From: an uncultured Anaerolineaceae bacterium
GTDB lineage: Bacteria; Chloroflexota; Anaerolineae; Anaerolineales; Anaerolineaceae
Direction: 5' to 3'
DNA length: 7,151 nt
NCBI GenBank assembly: GCA_937907495.1
Contig: CALESS010000552.1
Span: forward strand, 1 to 7,151
Shown here: positions 1 to 4,664 of the stretch, one piece after another
Numbering within the stretch: the stretch's first letter is position 1
How the letters are laid out: each line of letters begins with the position of its first letter
The notes under the pieces: model-generated
Seen by the model: the letters and a program-made list of their open reading frames with translations, nothing else
Told to the model about the DNA's origin: nothing
Databases searched by the model: none
Position numbers and translations under genes: made by a program

Positions 1-93
1 TATATTATCGTGAATGGATGCAATGGCAGGGGCGAATCGTCAACATTCGGCGGGGGGGGCAGGGGCGACCCGAAATTCCGCCCAAAATAGTCC

Positions 94-121
94 TTGACAA
101 ACGGAATATTTGTTCTATAAT
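94..121 (+). promoter_or_regulatory. Sigma70-type promoter of the membrane-protein gene
   Basis: A perfect -35 box TTGACA (94-99) and a perfect -10 box TATAAT (116-121) are separated by 16 bases. The following gene starts at 153 with GGAGG at 141-145. The two boxes match the bacterial housekeeping consensus exactly, so this should be a strong promoter when it is not blocked. The -10 box lies inside a palindrome, which suggests it is normally repressed. Confidence 0.85.
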
Positions 122-134
122 AGAACAAACGTTC
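109..134. promoter_or_regulatory. Palindromic operator over the -10 box, LexA-box-like
   Basis: Bases 109-117 (TTTGTTCTA) and 121-129 (TAGAACAAA) form a perfect inverted repeat with 9-base arms and a 3-base centre, laid over the -10 box. An overlapping second site, GAAC-AAAC-GTTC (123-134), matches the core of the Gram-positive LexA/DinR box (CGAAC-N4-GTTCG). Three half-sites (GTTC 112-115, GAAC 123-126, GTTC 131-134) are therefore present. A repressor bound here would block polymerase. That the repressor is LexA is inference; another dimeric repressor could use the perfect palindrome instead. Confidence 0.6.
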
Positions 135-152
135 AGATACGGAGGTTCTCCC

Positions 153-917
153 ATGGCATATAATACGGCTTCCCGTTCCACCCATTTAAACCTGTTGGAT
201 AAGATCAAATCTCGTCCGGGTCTCTTATTCGGGTTGATGATTGTATCTGCCCTGCTCTTCTTTGAAATGTTCAACTATTCCACCACCGATTACGCCCTGC
301 GCGACCTGCTCGGTGGGTTGACGTTTCTGGGCCTGCCGTGGGCGACCATCCTGGCGGTGGCTTTCTGCGGCATTGATTTTGCCGGCATTGCCCGCCTGTT
401 CACCCCGGAAAGCGGAGCCGCTGAACCCAAAGAAACCTGGTACTTGCTGGGCGCCTGGCTGCTGGCCGCCACCATGAATGCCCTGCTGACCTGGTGGGGC
501 GTCTCGATGGCCATCAACAACCATGCCCTGCAAAGCACGACCGTGGTCAGCGTCAGCACTCTGACGCAGATTGTGCCGATTTTTGTGGCGCTGATGGTCT
601 GGGTGATTCGCATCCTGATCATTGGTACCATCTCGCAAGCCGGGGAGCGCATTTTCTCCTCGCAGACCCGCCGCGCCTACAGCCGCCCGGCAGCCCAAAC
701 CCAGGCGGAACGGCCAGCGTATAACGGGGTGCAGCGCCCGGCATCGGCCGCCCCGCGGCCCGCCTCCGCAGCCATGCCGCGGCCTTCCAATTCCATGCCG
801 GTAACCCGCAGCCAGCCCGATCTGGCCGGCCGCCCGGAGCCGACTTACCACAGCCTCTCCGCCGCCTCACGTCCGGTGCCGCCCCGCCCCGGCAGCGGTG
901 AGAAGCGCGGCTTCTGA
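153..917 (+). CDS. Four-helix membrane protein with Pro/Ala-rich cytoplasmic-type tail, unknown function
   Basis: I do not recognise a named family. The 254-residue product has hydrophobic segments at about 24-40, 54-79, 97-121 and 138-160, so probably four membrane helices. Arg/Lys-rich residues follow the last helix. From about residue 172 to the end the chain is low-complexity, rich in Pro, Ala, Arg and Ser, with a repeated RPASAA unit (195-200 and 202-207), and is presumably disordered. The ATG at 153 is chosen because GGAGG lies seven bases upstream and the consensus promoter lies just before it; the reading frame stays open upstream to 18, but that stretch is the promoter. The gene stands alone between its own promoter and terminator and converges on the ssb operon. 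A LexA-like operator suggests inducible expression. Role unknown; a membrane scaffold is possible but unsupported. Confidence 0.8.
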   Translation: MAYNTASRSTHLNLLDKIKSRPGLLFGLMIVSALLFFEMFNYSTTDYALRDLLGGLTFLGLPWATILAVAFCGIDFAGIARLFTPESGAAEPKETWYLLGAWLLAATMNALLTWWGVSMAINNHALQSTTVVSVSTLTQIVPIFVALMVWVIRILIIGTISQAGERIFSSQTRRAYSRPAAQTQAERPAYNGVQRPASAAPRPASAAMPRPSNSMPVTRSQPDLAGRPEPTYHSLSAASRPVPPRPGSGEKRGF

Positions 918-940
918 ACCCTTTACCCTCAACAATCTCA

Positions 941-972
941 ATGCCCCGCCAATAACATGGCGGGGCATTTTT
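941..972 (+). terminator. Rho-independent terminator of the membrane-protein gene
   Basis: Perfect 10-base stem ATGCCCCGCC (941-950) and GGCGGGGCAT (959-968) with an 8-base loop, followed by a T run through 972. It sits 24 bases after the stop codon at 917. In the opposite direction the T tract is interrupted (TTGAGATTGTTG), so it could only weakly stop the convergent ssb operon, whose last gene ends at 1048. No better terminator for that operon is visible. Confidence 0.85.
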
Positions 973-1047
973 ATCAGGTGAAACCGGGGTTTTCGCAGTC
1001 CGCTTTGAGGCAAGAGCAAAAAGGCCTGTTCAGCGCAGGAAAAAGCG

Positions 1048-1569
1048 CTACAACCGCTGGTCGCAGGTATACCGATACCCGCAGCGGATGCAGCGGGCGC
1101 TGACTTCGTGCGAGCGGTCCACTGATTTTGCCTTCTCATACTGGCGCATCTCGCCGATGACACTGCGCAATTGATCTTCCAATTCGCTCGTGTAATCAAT
1201 TTCAAAGGTGCGGCCCTTGTAATGCAGCAGGCCAAAGGGGGGGCGTTTGGCCATGGCCCGCGTCACCAGGTGGCAGTAGGCGGCCAACTGCAAAATATGG
1301 CTGTCGTAGGGGGTGGGTGGCGGATTGGTGGATTTGACCTCGATCGGGATCACCAGGCCATCTTGCTCCACCAGGTAATCCGGCCGGCCAGTCAGTGCCA
1401 GTTCGCTGTCGTAGAGCGGCTTCTCCACCCTGGCCCAGGTGCCGGTATCGGCGTAAATCACCCGGCCTTCGGGCAGCCCGGCATCTTTGCGCTGACGGCC
1501 CGCCAGCCACAGCAGCAGCCCGCCCACCAACAACAAGCCCAACGCCAGCAGGATCAGGGGAGCAGCCAT
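1048..1569 (-). CDS. Cas4-like RecB-family nuclease, catalytic and C-terminal Fe-S half, membrane-anchored
   Basis: This 173-residue product begins with a membrane helix (residues 3-23). Then come the core motifs of the RecB/Cas4 PD-(D/E)XK fold in order: GRPD with Asp64, IEVK with Glu77 and Lys79, and QLAAY (Gln94, Tyr98). The end carries C-x2-C-x5-C (Cys160, 163, 169), the three C-terminal cysteines of the Cas4 iron-sulphur cluster. The fourth cysteine and the motif I histidine of a normal Cas4 are missing here; both are found in the upstream ORF (1554-1808), whose end overlaps this start by 16 bases in another frame. Cas4 proteins are 5'-to-3' ssDNA exonucleases, many trimming CRISPR prespacers, but no cas1/cas2 or repeats are present. 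The ATG at 1569 has a GGGGGTGA-like ribosome site. It may be a separate subunit or the second half of a frameshifted gene of about 253 residues. Confidence 0.8.
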   Translation of the reverse strand: MAAPLILLALGLLLVGGLLLWLAGRQRKDAGLPEGRVIYADTGTWARVEKPLYDSELALTGRPDYLVEQDGLVIPIEVKSTNPPPTPYDSHILQLAAYCHLVTRAMAKRPPFGLLHYKGRTFEIDYTSELEDQLRSVIGEMRQYEKAKSVDRSHEVSARCIRCGYRYTCDQRL

Positions 1570-1808
1570 AAGGTCACCCCCACCCCGGCCAGGATGATTC
1601 CAGCCAGCAGCAGGAAAATTGCCCCGCCGCGCAACAGGCCGGAGATCAAAACCTGCCGCCCGTGCCGGTTGTGGAAAACAGTGCCGCCCGCCAGTTCTCC
1701 CTTGTTGCGGGATTCAACACCCTGCAATTGGTACCACCAGGCGCGGCGGCAGTATAAGTATGTTCCGATTTCAGAGGCCCGGATCGTGCGCAAGCGCTTG
1801 CTCTCCAT
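1554..1808 (-). CDS. Cas4-like nuclease, N-terminal cysteine/histidine half with C-terminal membrane helix
   Basis: This 84-residue product matches only the N-terminal part of Cas4-type nucleases: ASEIGTYLYCRRAWWY (11-26) contains the first cluster cysteine, Cys20, and GTVFHNRHG (42-50) contains the motif I histidine, His46. The chain ends in a membrane helix (about 62-83) and a stop. The remaining motifs lie in the next ORF, one frame back. Adding a single base to the four-C run before the stop (plus-strand GGGG 1557-1560) would join the two seamlessly as ...LWLLPLILL..., a Cas4-like protein with a two-helix hairpin inserted between motifs I and II. The ATG at 1808 is chosen because the homology begins just after it, which overlaps the translin-like gene by 38 bases. 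An ATG at 1856 in the same frame would only add gene-overlap sequence, and a TTG at 1793 behind GGAG is an alternative. Confidence 0.7.
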   Translation of the reverse strand: MESKRLRTIRASEIGTYLYCRRAWWYQLQGVESRNKGELAGGTVFHNRHGRQVLISGLLRGGAIFLLLAGIILAGVGVTLWLLP

Positions 1809-2436
1809 TATCCAGCCGATCGTGCATGCGGTTGAGGGCCTGGATGACCTGTTCATCCCGCAGGCTGAGAGTCAAATCCGAGCGGGTGCGCTCCACCAGG
1901 CTGCGGGCAATATCGGTCTGGCGGCGCAGTCCGTTGGTGATGGCATCCGGGTAATCCACCGACACCAGTAACAGGTAGATCTCGTCCATCCATTCCAGCA
2001 GGCGTTCGGCCTCCGGAGAGTAACCCTGGCGCAGCACATCCATACAGCGCCGGCGCAGCTCGCCAATGGTCTCAGCCAGGCCATTCAGATAGGCCGCTGG
2101 CTGTACACCCAGGGTTTGCGCATCGGGTAATTCCTGGTTCAACACCAGGGCGCAGGTGATGCTGGCTTCTGCAAATTCCTTGATGGCATCTTGCACATAG
2201 CCGGAGAAGAACAGCTCCGGGAAGGGTTGGAGGCTGACCTTGAGATTCTCGAGGATGGTGCGCGCTTCCGCCAGCAGGGCGCTGGCGGTTTCCGGCTCCA
2301 GGCGATGGATGGCGCGGATGGCGTGGGCCGCGTTGCGCGTCAACACACGGGCTTGCGAAAGTGCCGCATCGCGCGCCTGATTGCGCACCTCCAGTTCAGA
2401 TAGCAGGTGCTCGGATATTTCGTTCAGATTGGGCAT
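1771..2436 (-). CDS. Translin-family protein (Translin/Trax-like)
   Basis: The 221-residue, almost entirely helical product resembles the translin family (archaeal type, COG2178), known as RNA/ssDNA-binding oligomers; eukaryotic Translin-Trax (C3PO) and archaeal relatives are RNases. Visible signatures are QDAIKEFAEA (82-91), matching the segment that holds the paired catalytic glutamates of Trax (here Glu87 and Glu90), LGVQPAAYLNGLAETIGE (109-126), and LRRQTDIARSLVERTRSDL (170-188), where Asp175 is a candidate for the third acidic residue. The assignment of these residues is by eye. Family length is about 190-230 residues, so it is full length. The ATG at 2436 follows AAGGA by nine bases, five bases after the DUF3467 stop. 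The gene sits between DUF3467 and the Cas4-like ORFs, overlapping the latter by 38 bases, consistent with a joint role in nucleic-acid processing. The sequence does not say whether the substrate is RNA or ssDNA. Confidence 0.8.
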   Translation of the reverse strand: MPNLNEISEHLLSELEVRNQARDAALSQARVLTRNAAHAIRAIHRLEPETASALLAEARTILENLKVSLQPFPELFFSGYVQDAIKEFAEASITCALVLNQELPDAQTLGVQPAAYLNGLAETIGELRRRCMDVLRQGYSPEAERLLEWMDEIYLLLVSVDYPDAITNGLRRQTDIARSLVERTRSDLTLSLRDEQVIQALNRMHDRLDNGEQALAHDPGL

Positions 2437-2441
2437 GCAAT

Positions 2442-2783
2442 TTATTCCTTTGGTGGCTCCGGTGGATGAATGGTGCGGAACAGGTCATCCGCCAGCGTTG
2501 CGCCGGGGGTTGGGATGGGGCCAAAAGCGGCCTCATAGTGGGCCAGGTTTTCGCCCAGGGCGCGGTGGAAGAGCTTGGCCGCCACCGGAGACATCACGAT
2601 GCGGGCCAGCACAGTCATCAAAGGTTGGGCGGGCAGAATGCGCGAGAAATCCAGCACGATTTCAGCCGGGGTGTGGCTGATCCGTACCAGGTTGGCGTAG
2701 ATGGGTGCCAGGTCCGACGGTAATTGCAGCGGAGGCATTGCCGCCGGCGGTTGTCCGCCGGCGGGGGGATTTTTATCGGTCAT
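2442..2783 (-). CDS. DUF3467 domain protein
   Basis: The 113-residue product is a small soluble protein. After a Pro/Ala-rich start (residues 5-22), the central part YANLVRISHTPAEIVLDFSR (29-48), ARIVMSPVAAKLFHRALGEN (60-79) and the following LAHYEAAFGPI fit the DUF3467 family: a strand-rich start, a hydrophobic IVMSP segment and an amphipathic helix ending in YE..FG. The function of the family is unknown. The start ATG (2783) shares one base with the ssb stop codon (TAATG), so translation is probably coupled to ssb. The proline-rich beginning is encoded over a very stable hairpin at 2741-2764. The close link with ssb and translin hints at a role near nucleic acids, but nothing in the sequence shows catalysis. 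Confidence 0.85.
   Translation of the reverse strand: MTDKNPPAGGQPPAAMPPLQLPSDLAPIYANLVRISHTPAEIVLDFSRILPAQPLMTVLARIVMSPVAAKLFHRALGENLAHYEAAFGPIPTPGATLADDLFRTIHPPEPPKE
2741..2764. repeat. Duplicated 10-base palindrome forming a perfect GC hairpin inside the DUF3467 gene
   Basis: CCGCCGGCGG occurs at 2741-2750 and again at 2755-2764, separated by TTGT. Because the unit is self-complementary, the two copies pair as an all-GC 10-base stem with a 4-base loop in RNA of either strand. In the operon mRNA it starts 17 bases after the A of the DUF3467 start codon. On the plus strand it is followed by GGGGA and five T (2770-2774), a terminator-like arrangement, although no plus-strand gene reads into it. 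Confidence 0.7.
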
Positions 2784-3208
2784 TAAAAGGGAATGTCCTC
2801 ACCCTCTGTGGGGGGCTCGGCGAAGGATTCGGCTCCACCACCTCCACCGCCGCCTTCACTGCGCGGTGAGAGGAAGCGCACCGTACTGGCCGAAATTTCA
2901 AACGAGGAGCCAGAGGTGCCATCCTGGCGCTGGTAAATGCGCGGGCCGCCGGTTTTTGCATCCGGCGTCAGGCGCCCTTCCACCAGTACCATTTTGCCCT
3001 TGGACAAATACTGGTTGACCGTTTCTGCCTGTTTTCCCCAGACGCTGACCCGGAACCAGATTGTCTCCTTCACCTGTGTGCCATCGGCGGCGGTGTATTG
3101 CCGATCGCTGGCAATGCTAAAGGAGGCGACAGCCTGACCGGAGGGAGTGTAGCGCATTTCGGGGTCTTTTCCCAGGCGGCCAACAACGATAATGGTGTGG
3201 TACGACAT
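2783..3208 (-). CDS. ssb: Single-stranded DNA-binding protein
   Basis: The 141-residue product is a complete bacterial SSB, which coats ssDNA during replication, recombination and repair. The OB fold covers residues 1 to about 108: VVGRLGKDPEMRYTPSGQAV (8-27) at the start, the conserved WFRVSVWGKQAE stretch near 51-62, and LSKGKMVLVEGRL further on. A flexible glycine-rich linker (GGGGGGG) leads to the acidic tip GEDIPF, the variant of the DDIPF tail that docks partner proteins. The ATG at 3208 is chosen because the SSB fold begins immediately and AAAGGA lies seven bases upstream; the frame stays open another 50 codons, but these are not SSB-like. It is the first gene of a five-ORF operon and its stop overlaps the DUF3467 start by one base. 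It may be the main or a secondary SSB; the window cannot tell. Confidence 0.95.
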   Translation of the reverse strand: MSYHTIIVVGRLGKDPEMRYTPSGQAVASFSIASDRQYTAADGTQVKETIWFRVSVWGKQAETVNQYLSKGKMVLVEGRLTPDAKTGGPRIYQRQDGTSGSSFEISASTVRFLSPRSEGGGGGGGAESFAEPPTEGEDIPF

Positions 3209-3255
3209 TGCGGGTTCCTTTCCCTGGCCCTTTTTGGCCAGGCGCTCAAAGTGTG

Positions 3256-3275
3256 CCTTCACCTTTTTGTGAAGG
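3256..3275. repeat. Hairpin in the leader of the ssb operon
   Basis: CCTTCAC (3256-3262) and GTGAAGG (3269-3275) form a 7-base stem around a 6-base pyrimidine loop. It lies between the ssb promoter and the ssb start, so it would be in the 5' leader of the operon mRNA. On the plus strand it lies upstream of the glycosyltransferase genes and is not followed by a T run. A leader regulatory role is possible but unproven. Confidence 0.5.
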
Positions 3276-3281
3276 ATTACA

Positions 3282-3293
3282 GAACAATTGTAC
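3282..3293. promoter_or_regulatory. Possible LexA-like box over the ssb promoter -10
   Basis: GAAC-AATT-GTAC (3282-3293) matches the Gram-positive LexA core GAAC-N4-GTTC at seven of eight positions and contains the perfect palindrome ACAATTGT. It overlaps the -10 box of the ssb operon. It shares AGAACAA with the box at 122-134 upstream of the membrane-protein gene. The single mismatch and the short length make this a weak call. Confidence 0.35.
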
Positions 3294-3315
3294 TTGAAAG
3301 AAAATCGAAATGCAA
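3287..3315 (-). promoter_or_regulatory. Promoter of the ssb operon
   Basis: On the minus strand, TTGCAT (3315-3310) and TACAAT (3292-3287) are spaced by exactly 17 bases. The -10 matches five of six consensus bases. Transcription would start near 3280, giving a leader of about 70 bases before the ssb ATG at 3208. No other promoter is obvious inside the operon, where genes overlap or are separated by at most five bases. Confidence 0.65.
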
Positions 3316-3346
3316 TAAGCATTTTTGGCCAGGAGGTGGAATTTCC

Positions 3347-3379
3347 ATGCCCCTGCAAAATGCTGCGAATGCCTTATAA
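3347..3379 (+). CDS. Possible 10-codon leader peptide before the glycosyltransferase genes
   Basis: An ATG at 3347 lies seven bases after AGGAGGTGG (3331-3339), an essentially perfect complement of the 16S rRNA 3' end and the best ribosome site in the window. It opens a frame of only ten codons (MPLQNAANAL) ending in TAA at 3377-3379, 16 bases before the glycosyltransferase ATG at 3396. The peptide has no run of one regulatory amino acid, so classic attenuation is not indicated. It may couple translation to the next gene or be a decoy of a mis-called start. A -10-like TATAAT overlaps its stop, and if that promoter is the one used the leader would not be transcribed. Confidence 0.3.
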   Translation: MPLQNAANAL

Positions 3380-3380
3380 T
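3353..3380 (+). promoter_or_regulatory. Candidate promoter of the glycosyltransferase pair
   Basis: A perfect TATAAT lies at 3375-3380, with a poor -35 (CTGCAA, 3353-3358) 16 bases upstream. Transcription from it would begin near 3387, only about nine bases before the ATG at 3396, leaving barely room for the ribosome site. An alternative is a promoter further upstream (for example TTGTAC 3288-3293 with TGCAAT 3311-3316), which would include the short leader ORF in the transcript. Confidence 0.35.
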
Positions 3381-3395
3381 CAGAATAGAGGTGGA

Positions 3396-4664
3396 ATGAC
3401 CCAGCTTCCAAACGCCCTGATCTTCAGCGGTGTGCGCGGCGATACCCGCCGCTACCGCGCCCTGCACCTGTTCCAGCAGATGACATTGCTGGGCATTCCG
3501 GCGCGCGTCACCCACCTGGTGGACCCGGCCCTGCCCCGCCTGATCGAACAGGCCGACCTGATCGTCGTCCACCGGGCTGCCGCCAATCGCAGCCTGGAGC
3601 GTACCCTGCACTCCGCCCGCCAGCGGGGGGCGCTGGTGCTGGCGGATACCGACGACCTGGTCTTCGACCCCCTGGCCTTTCCCTACATTAACAACCCGGA
3701 ATTTATGGACCCCGTCCGCACCCGGCTCTACCTGGAGGAGATGCTGCGCCATCGCCGCACTCTGGAACTCTGTGCCGGGGCGCTGGTTTCCACGGATTTC
3801 CTGGCAGGCGAGGTGGAAAAACTGGGCATCCCGGCCCGGGTCCACCGTAACGCCGCCAGCCTGGAGATGTGGGAAAGCAGCCGCAAGCCGGAGCAAAAAC
3901 CCGCTGCCGCCGACCAGCGCTTCATCATCGGCTATGCCAGTGGATCGCCCACCCACAACCAGGATTTTGCCCTCATTCAACCAGCCCTGCAAGATTTTCT
4001 CCGCGACCATCCGCAAGCTGAATTGCGCCTGATCGGTTACCTGGACCTGGATGCCAGTTGGAAATCTTTTGCCGGGCGCATCCGGCACGAGCCGCTGCGC
4101 CCCTGGCGCCAGTTGCCCGCCTGGCTGGGCGAACTGGACCTCAACCTGGCCCCCCTTGAAGCCGATAACCCCTTCAGCCGCTCCAAAAGCGAAATCAAAT
4201 GGTTGGAGGCCGCGCTGGTCAGCGTGCCGACCATCGCCAGCCGCACCCCGGCCTTTGAACACGCCATCCACCCCGAGGAGAACGGCTGGCTGGCTGCATC
4301 CCCGCAGGAGTGGCTTGCCGCCCTCGAACAGGCGCTGGACCCCGACCTGCGCGGCCGCTTTGCATCCCAGGCCTATAGCGATGCCTGTTTTGATTACCGC
4401 CCGGAAGTGCGCGCCCACCAATTGCGCCACACCTTGATGGCGTTCGCCAAATCGGCGGGGATGGAACTGACCCTGCCCCCCAGCAAGGACAGCCTGAGTC
4501 CGCAGGCCCTGCAGGATTGCCTGCTCACCCCGCATATGGAGAACTTCCCCAGCCGGGTGGAAGAAGGATTCTATATGATCGGCCAGCGCGGCCCGTGGAC
4601 CCTGGCGCGCCAGGTGTGGGCCTTTGGCCGCCGGGAATTATTTCGGCGCTTGAAGAAACCATGA
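3396..4664 (+). CDS. GT-B type glycosyltransferase (GT4/GT1-like)
   Basis: The 422-residue product looks like a two-domain GT-B glycosyltransferase, which transfers a sugar from an activated nucleotide donor. The N-terminal Rossmann-like domain (about 1-165) has an early glycine/arginine stretch FSGVRGDTRRYRA (10-22) and an alternating hydrophobic pattern ending in DTDD (84-87). The C-terminal donor domain (about 175-320) shows IGYASGSPTHNQDF (178-191), seen in a GT4-like subset, and SEIKWLEAALVSVPTIAS (265-282), the acidic-to-acidic segment typical of the nucleotide-sugar site. The last 100 residues are helical and basic and may touch the membrane. The ATG at 3396 follows GAGG by four bases and the fold begins there; the frame is open upstream to 3288 but unconvincing. 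The stop overlaps the next start as ATGA. Donor and acceptor are unknown; surface polysaccharide or glycolipid synthesis is likely. Confidence 0.8.
   Translation: MTQLPNALIFSGVRGDTRRYRALHLFQQMTLLGIPARVTHLVDPALPRLIEQADLIVVHRAAANRSLERTLHSARQRGALVLADTDDLVFDPLAFPYINNPEFMDPVRTRLYLEEMLRHRRTLELCAGALVSTDFLAGEVEKLGIPARVHRNAASLEMWESSRKPEQKPAAADQRFIIGYASGSPTHNQDFALIQPALQDFLRDHPQAELRLIGYLDLDASWKSFAGRIRHEPLRPWRQLPAWLGELDLNLAPLEADNPFSRSKSEIKWLEAALVSVPTIASRTPAFEHAIHPEENGWLAASPQEWLAALEQALDPDLRGRFASQAYSDACFDYRPEVRAHQLRHTLMAFAKSAGMELTLPPSKDSLSPQALQDCLLTPHMENFPSRVEEGFYMIGQRGPWTLARQVWAFGRRELFRRLKKP

Noticed and set aside
18..152. Upstream extension of the membrane-protein reading frame
   Set aside because: It covers the consensus promoter and operator; the ATG at 153 has a well-placed GGAGG and the N-terminal extension is not protein-like.
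1021..1050. Possible intrinsic terminator for the ssb operon
   Set aside because: On the minus strand only a 4-base CCTG/CAGG stem precedes the T run; too weak to call.
1048..1808. CRISPR adaptation locus, suggested by the Cas4-like protein
   Set aside because: No direct-repeat array and no cas1, cas2 or effector gene is present in the window.
1171..1971. Plus-strand open frame across the Cas4-like and translin genes
   Set aside because: It is antisense to two genes with clear catalytic motifs, and its composition is Gln/His/Arg-rich shadow sequence.
2836..2860. Tandem CCACCTCCACCGCC-like repeat
   Set aside because: This is simply the glycine-codon run of the SSB linker.
3209..3358. N-terminal extension of ssb by 50 codons
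   Set aside because: The SSB fold starts exactly at the ATG at 3208 with a good ribosome site; the extension overlaps the operon promoter.
3246..4535. Long minus-strand open frame opposite the glycosyltransferase
   Set aside because: It is rich in Gly, Gln, Val and His in the pattern of an antisense shadow of a GC-rich gene, matches no family, and lies opposite a convincing glycosyltransferase.
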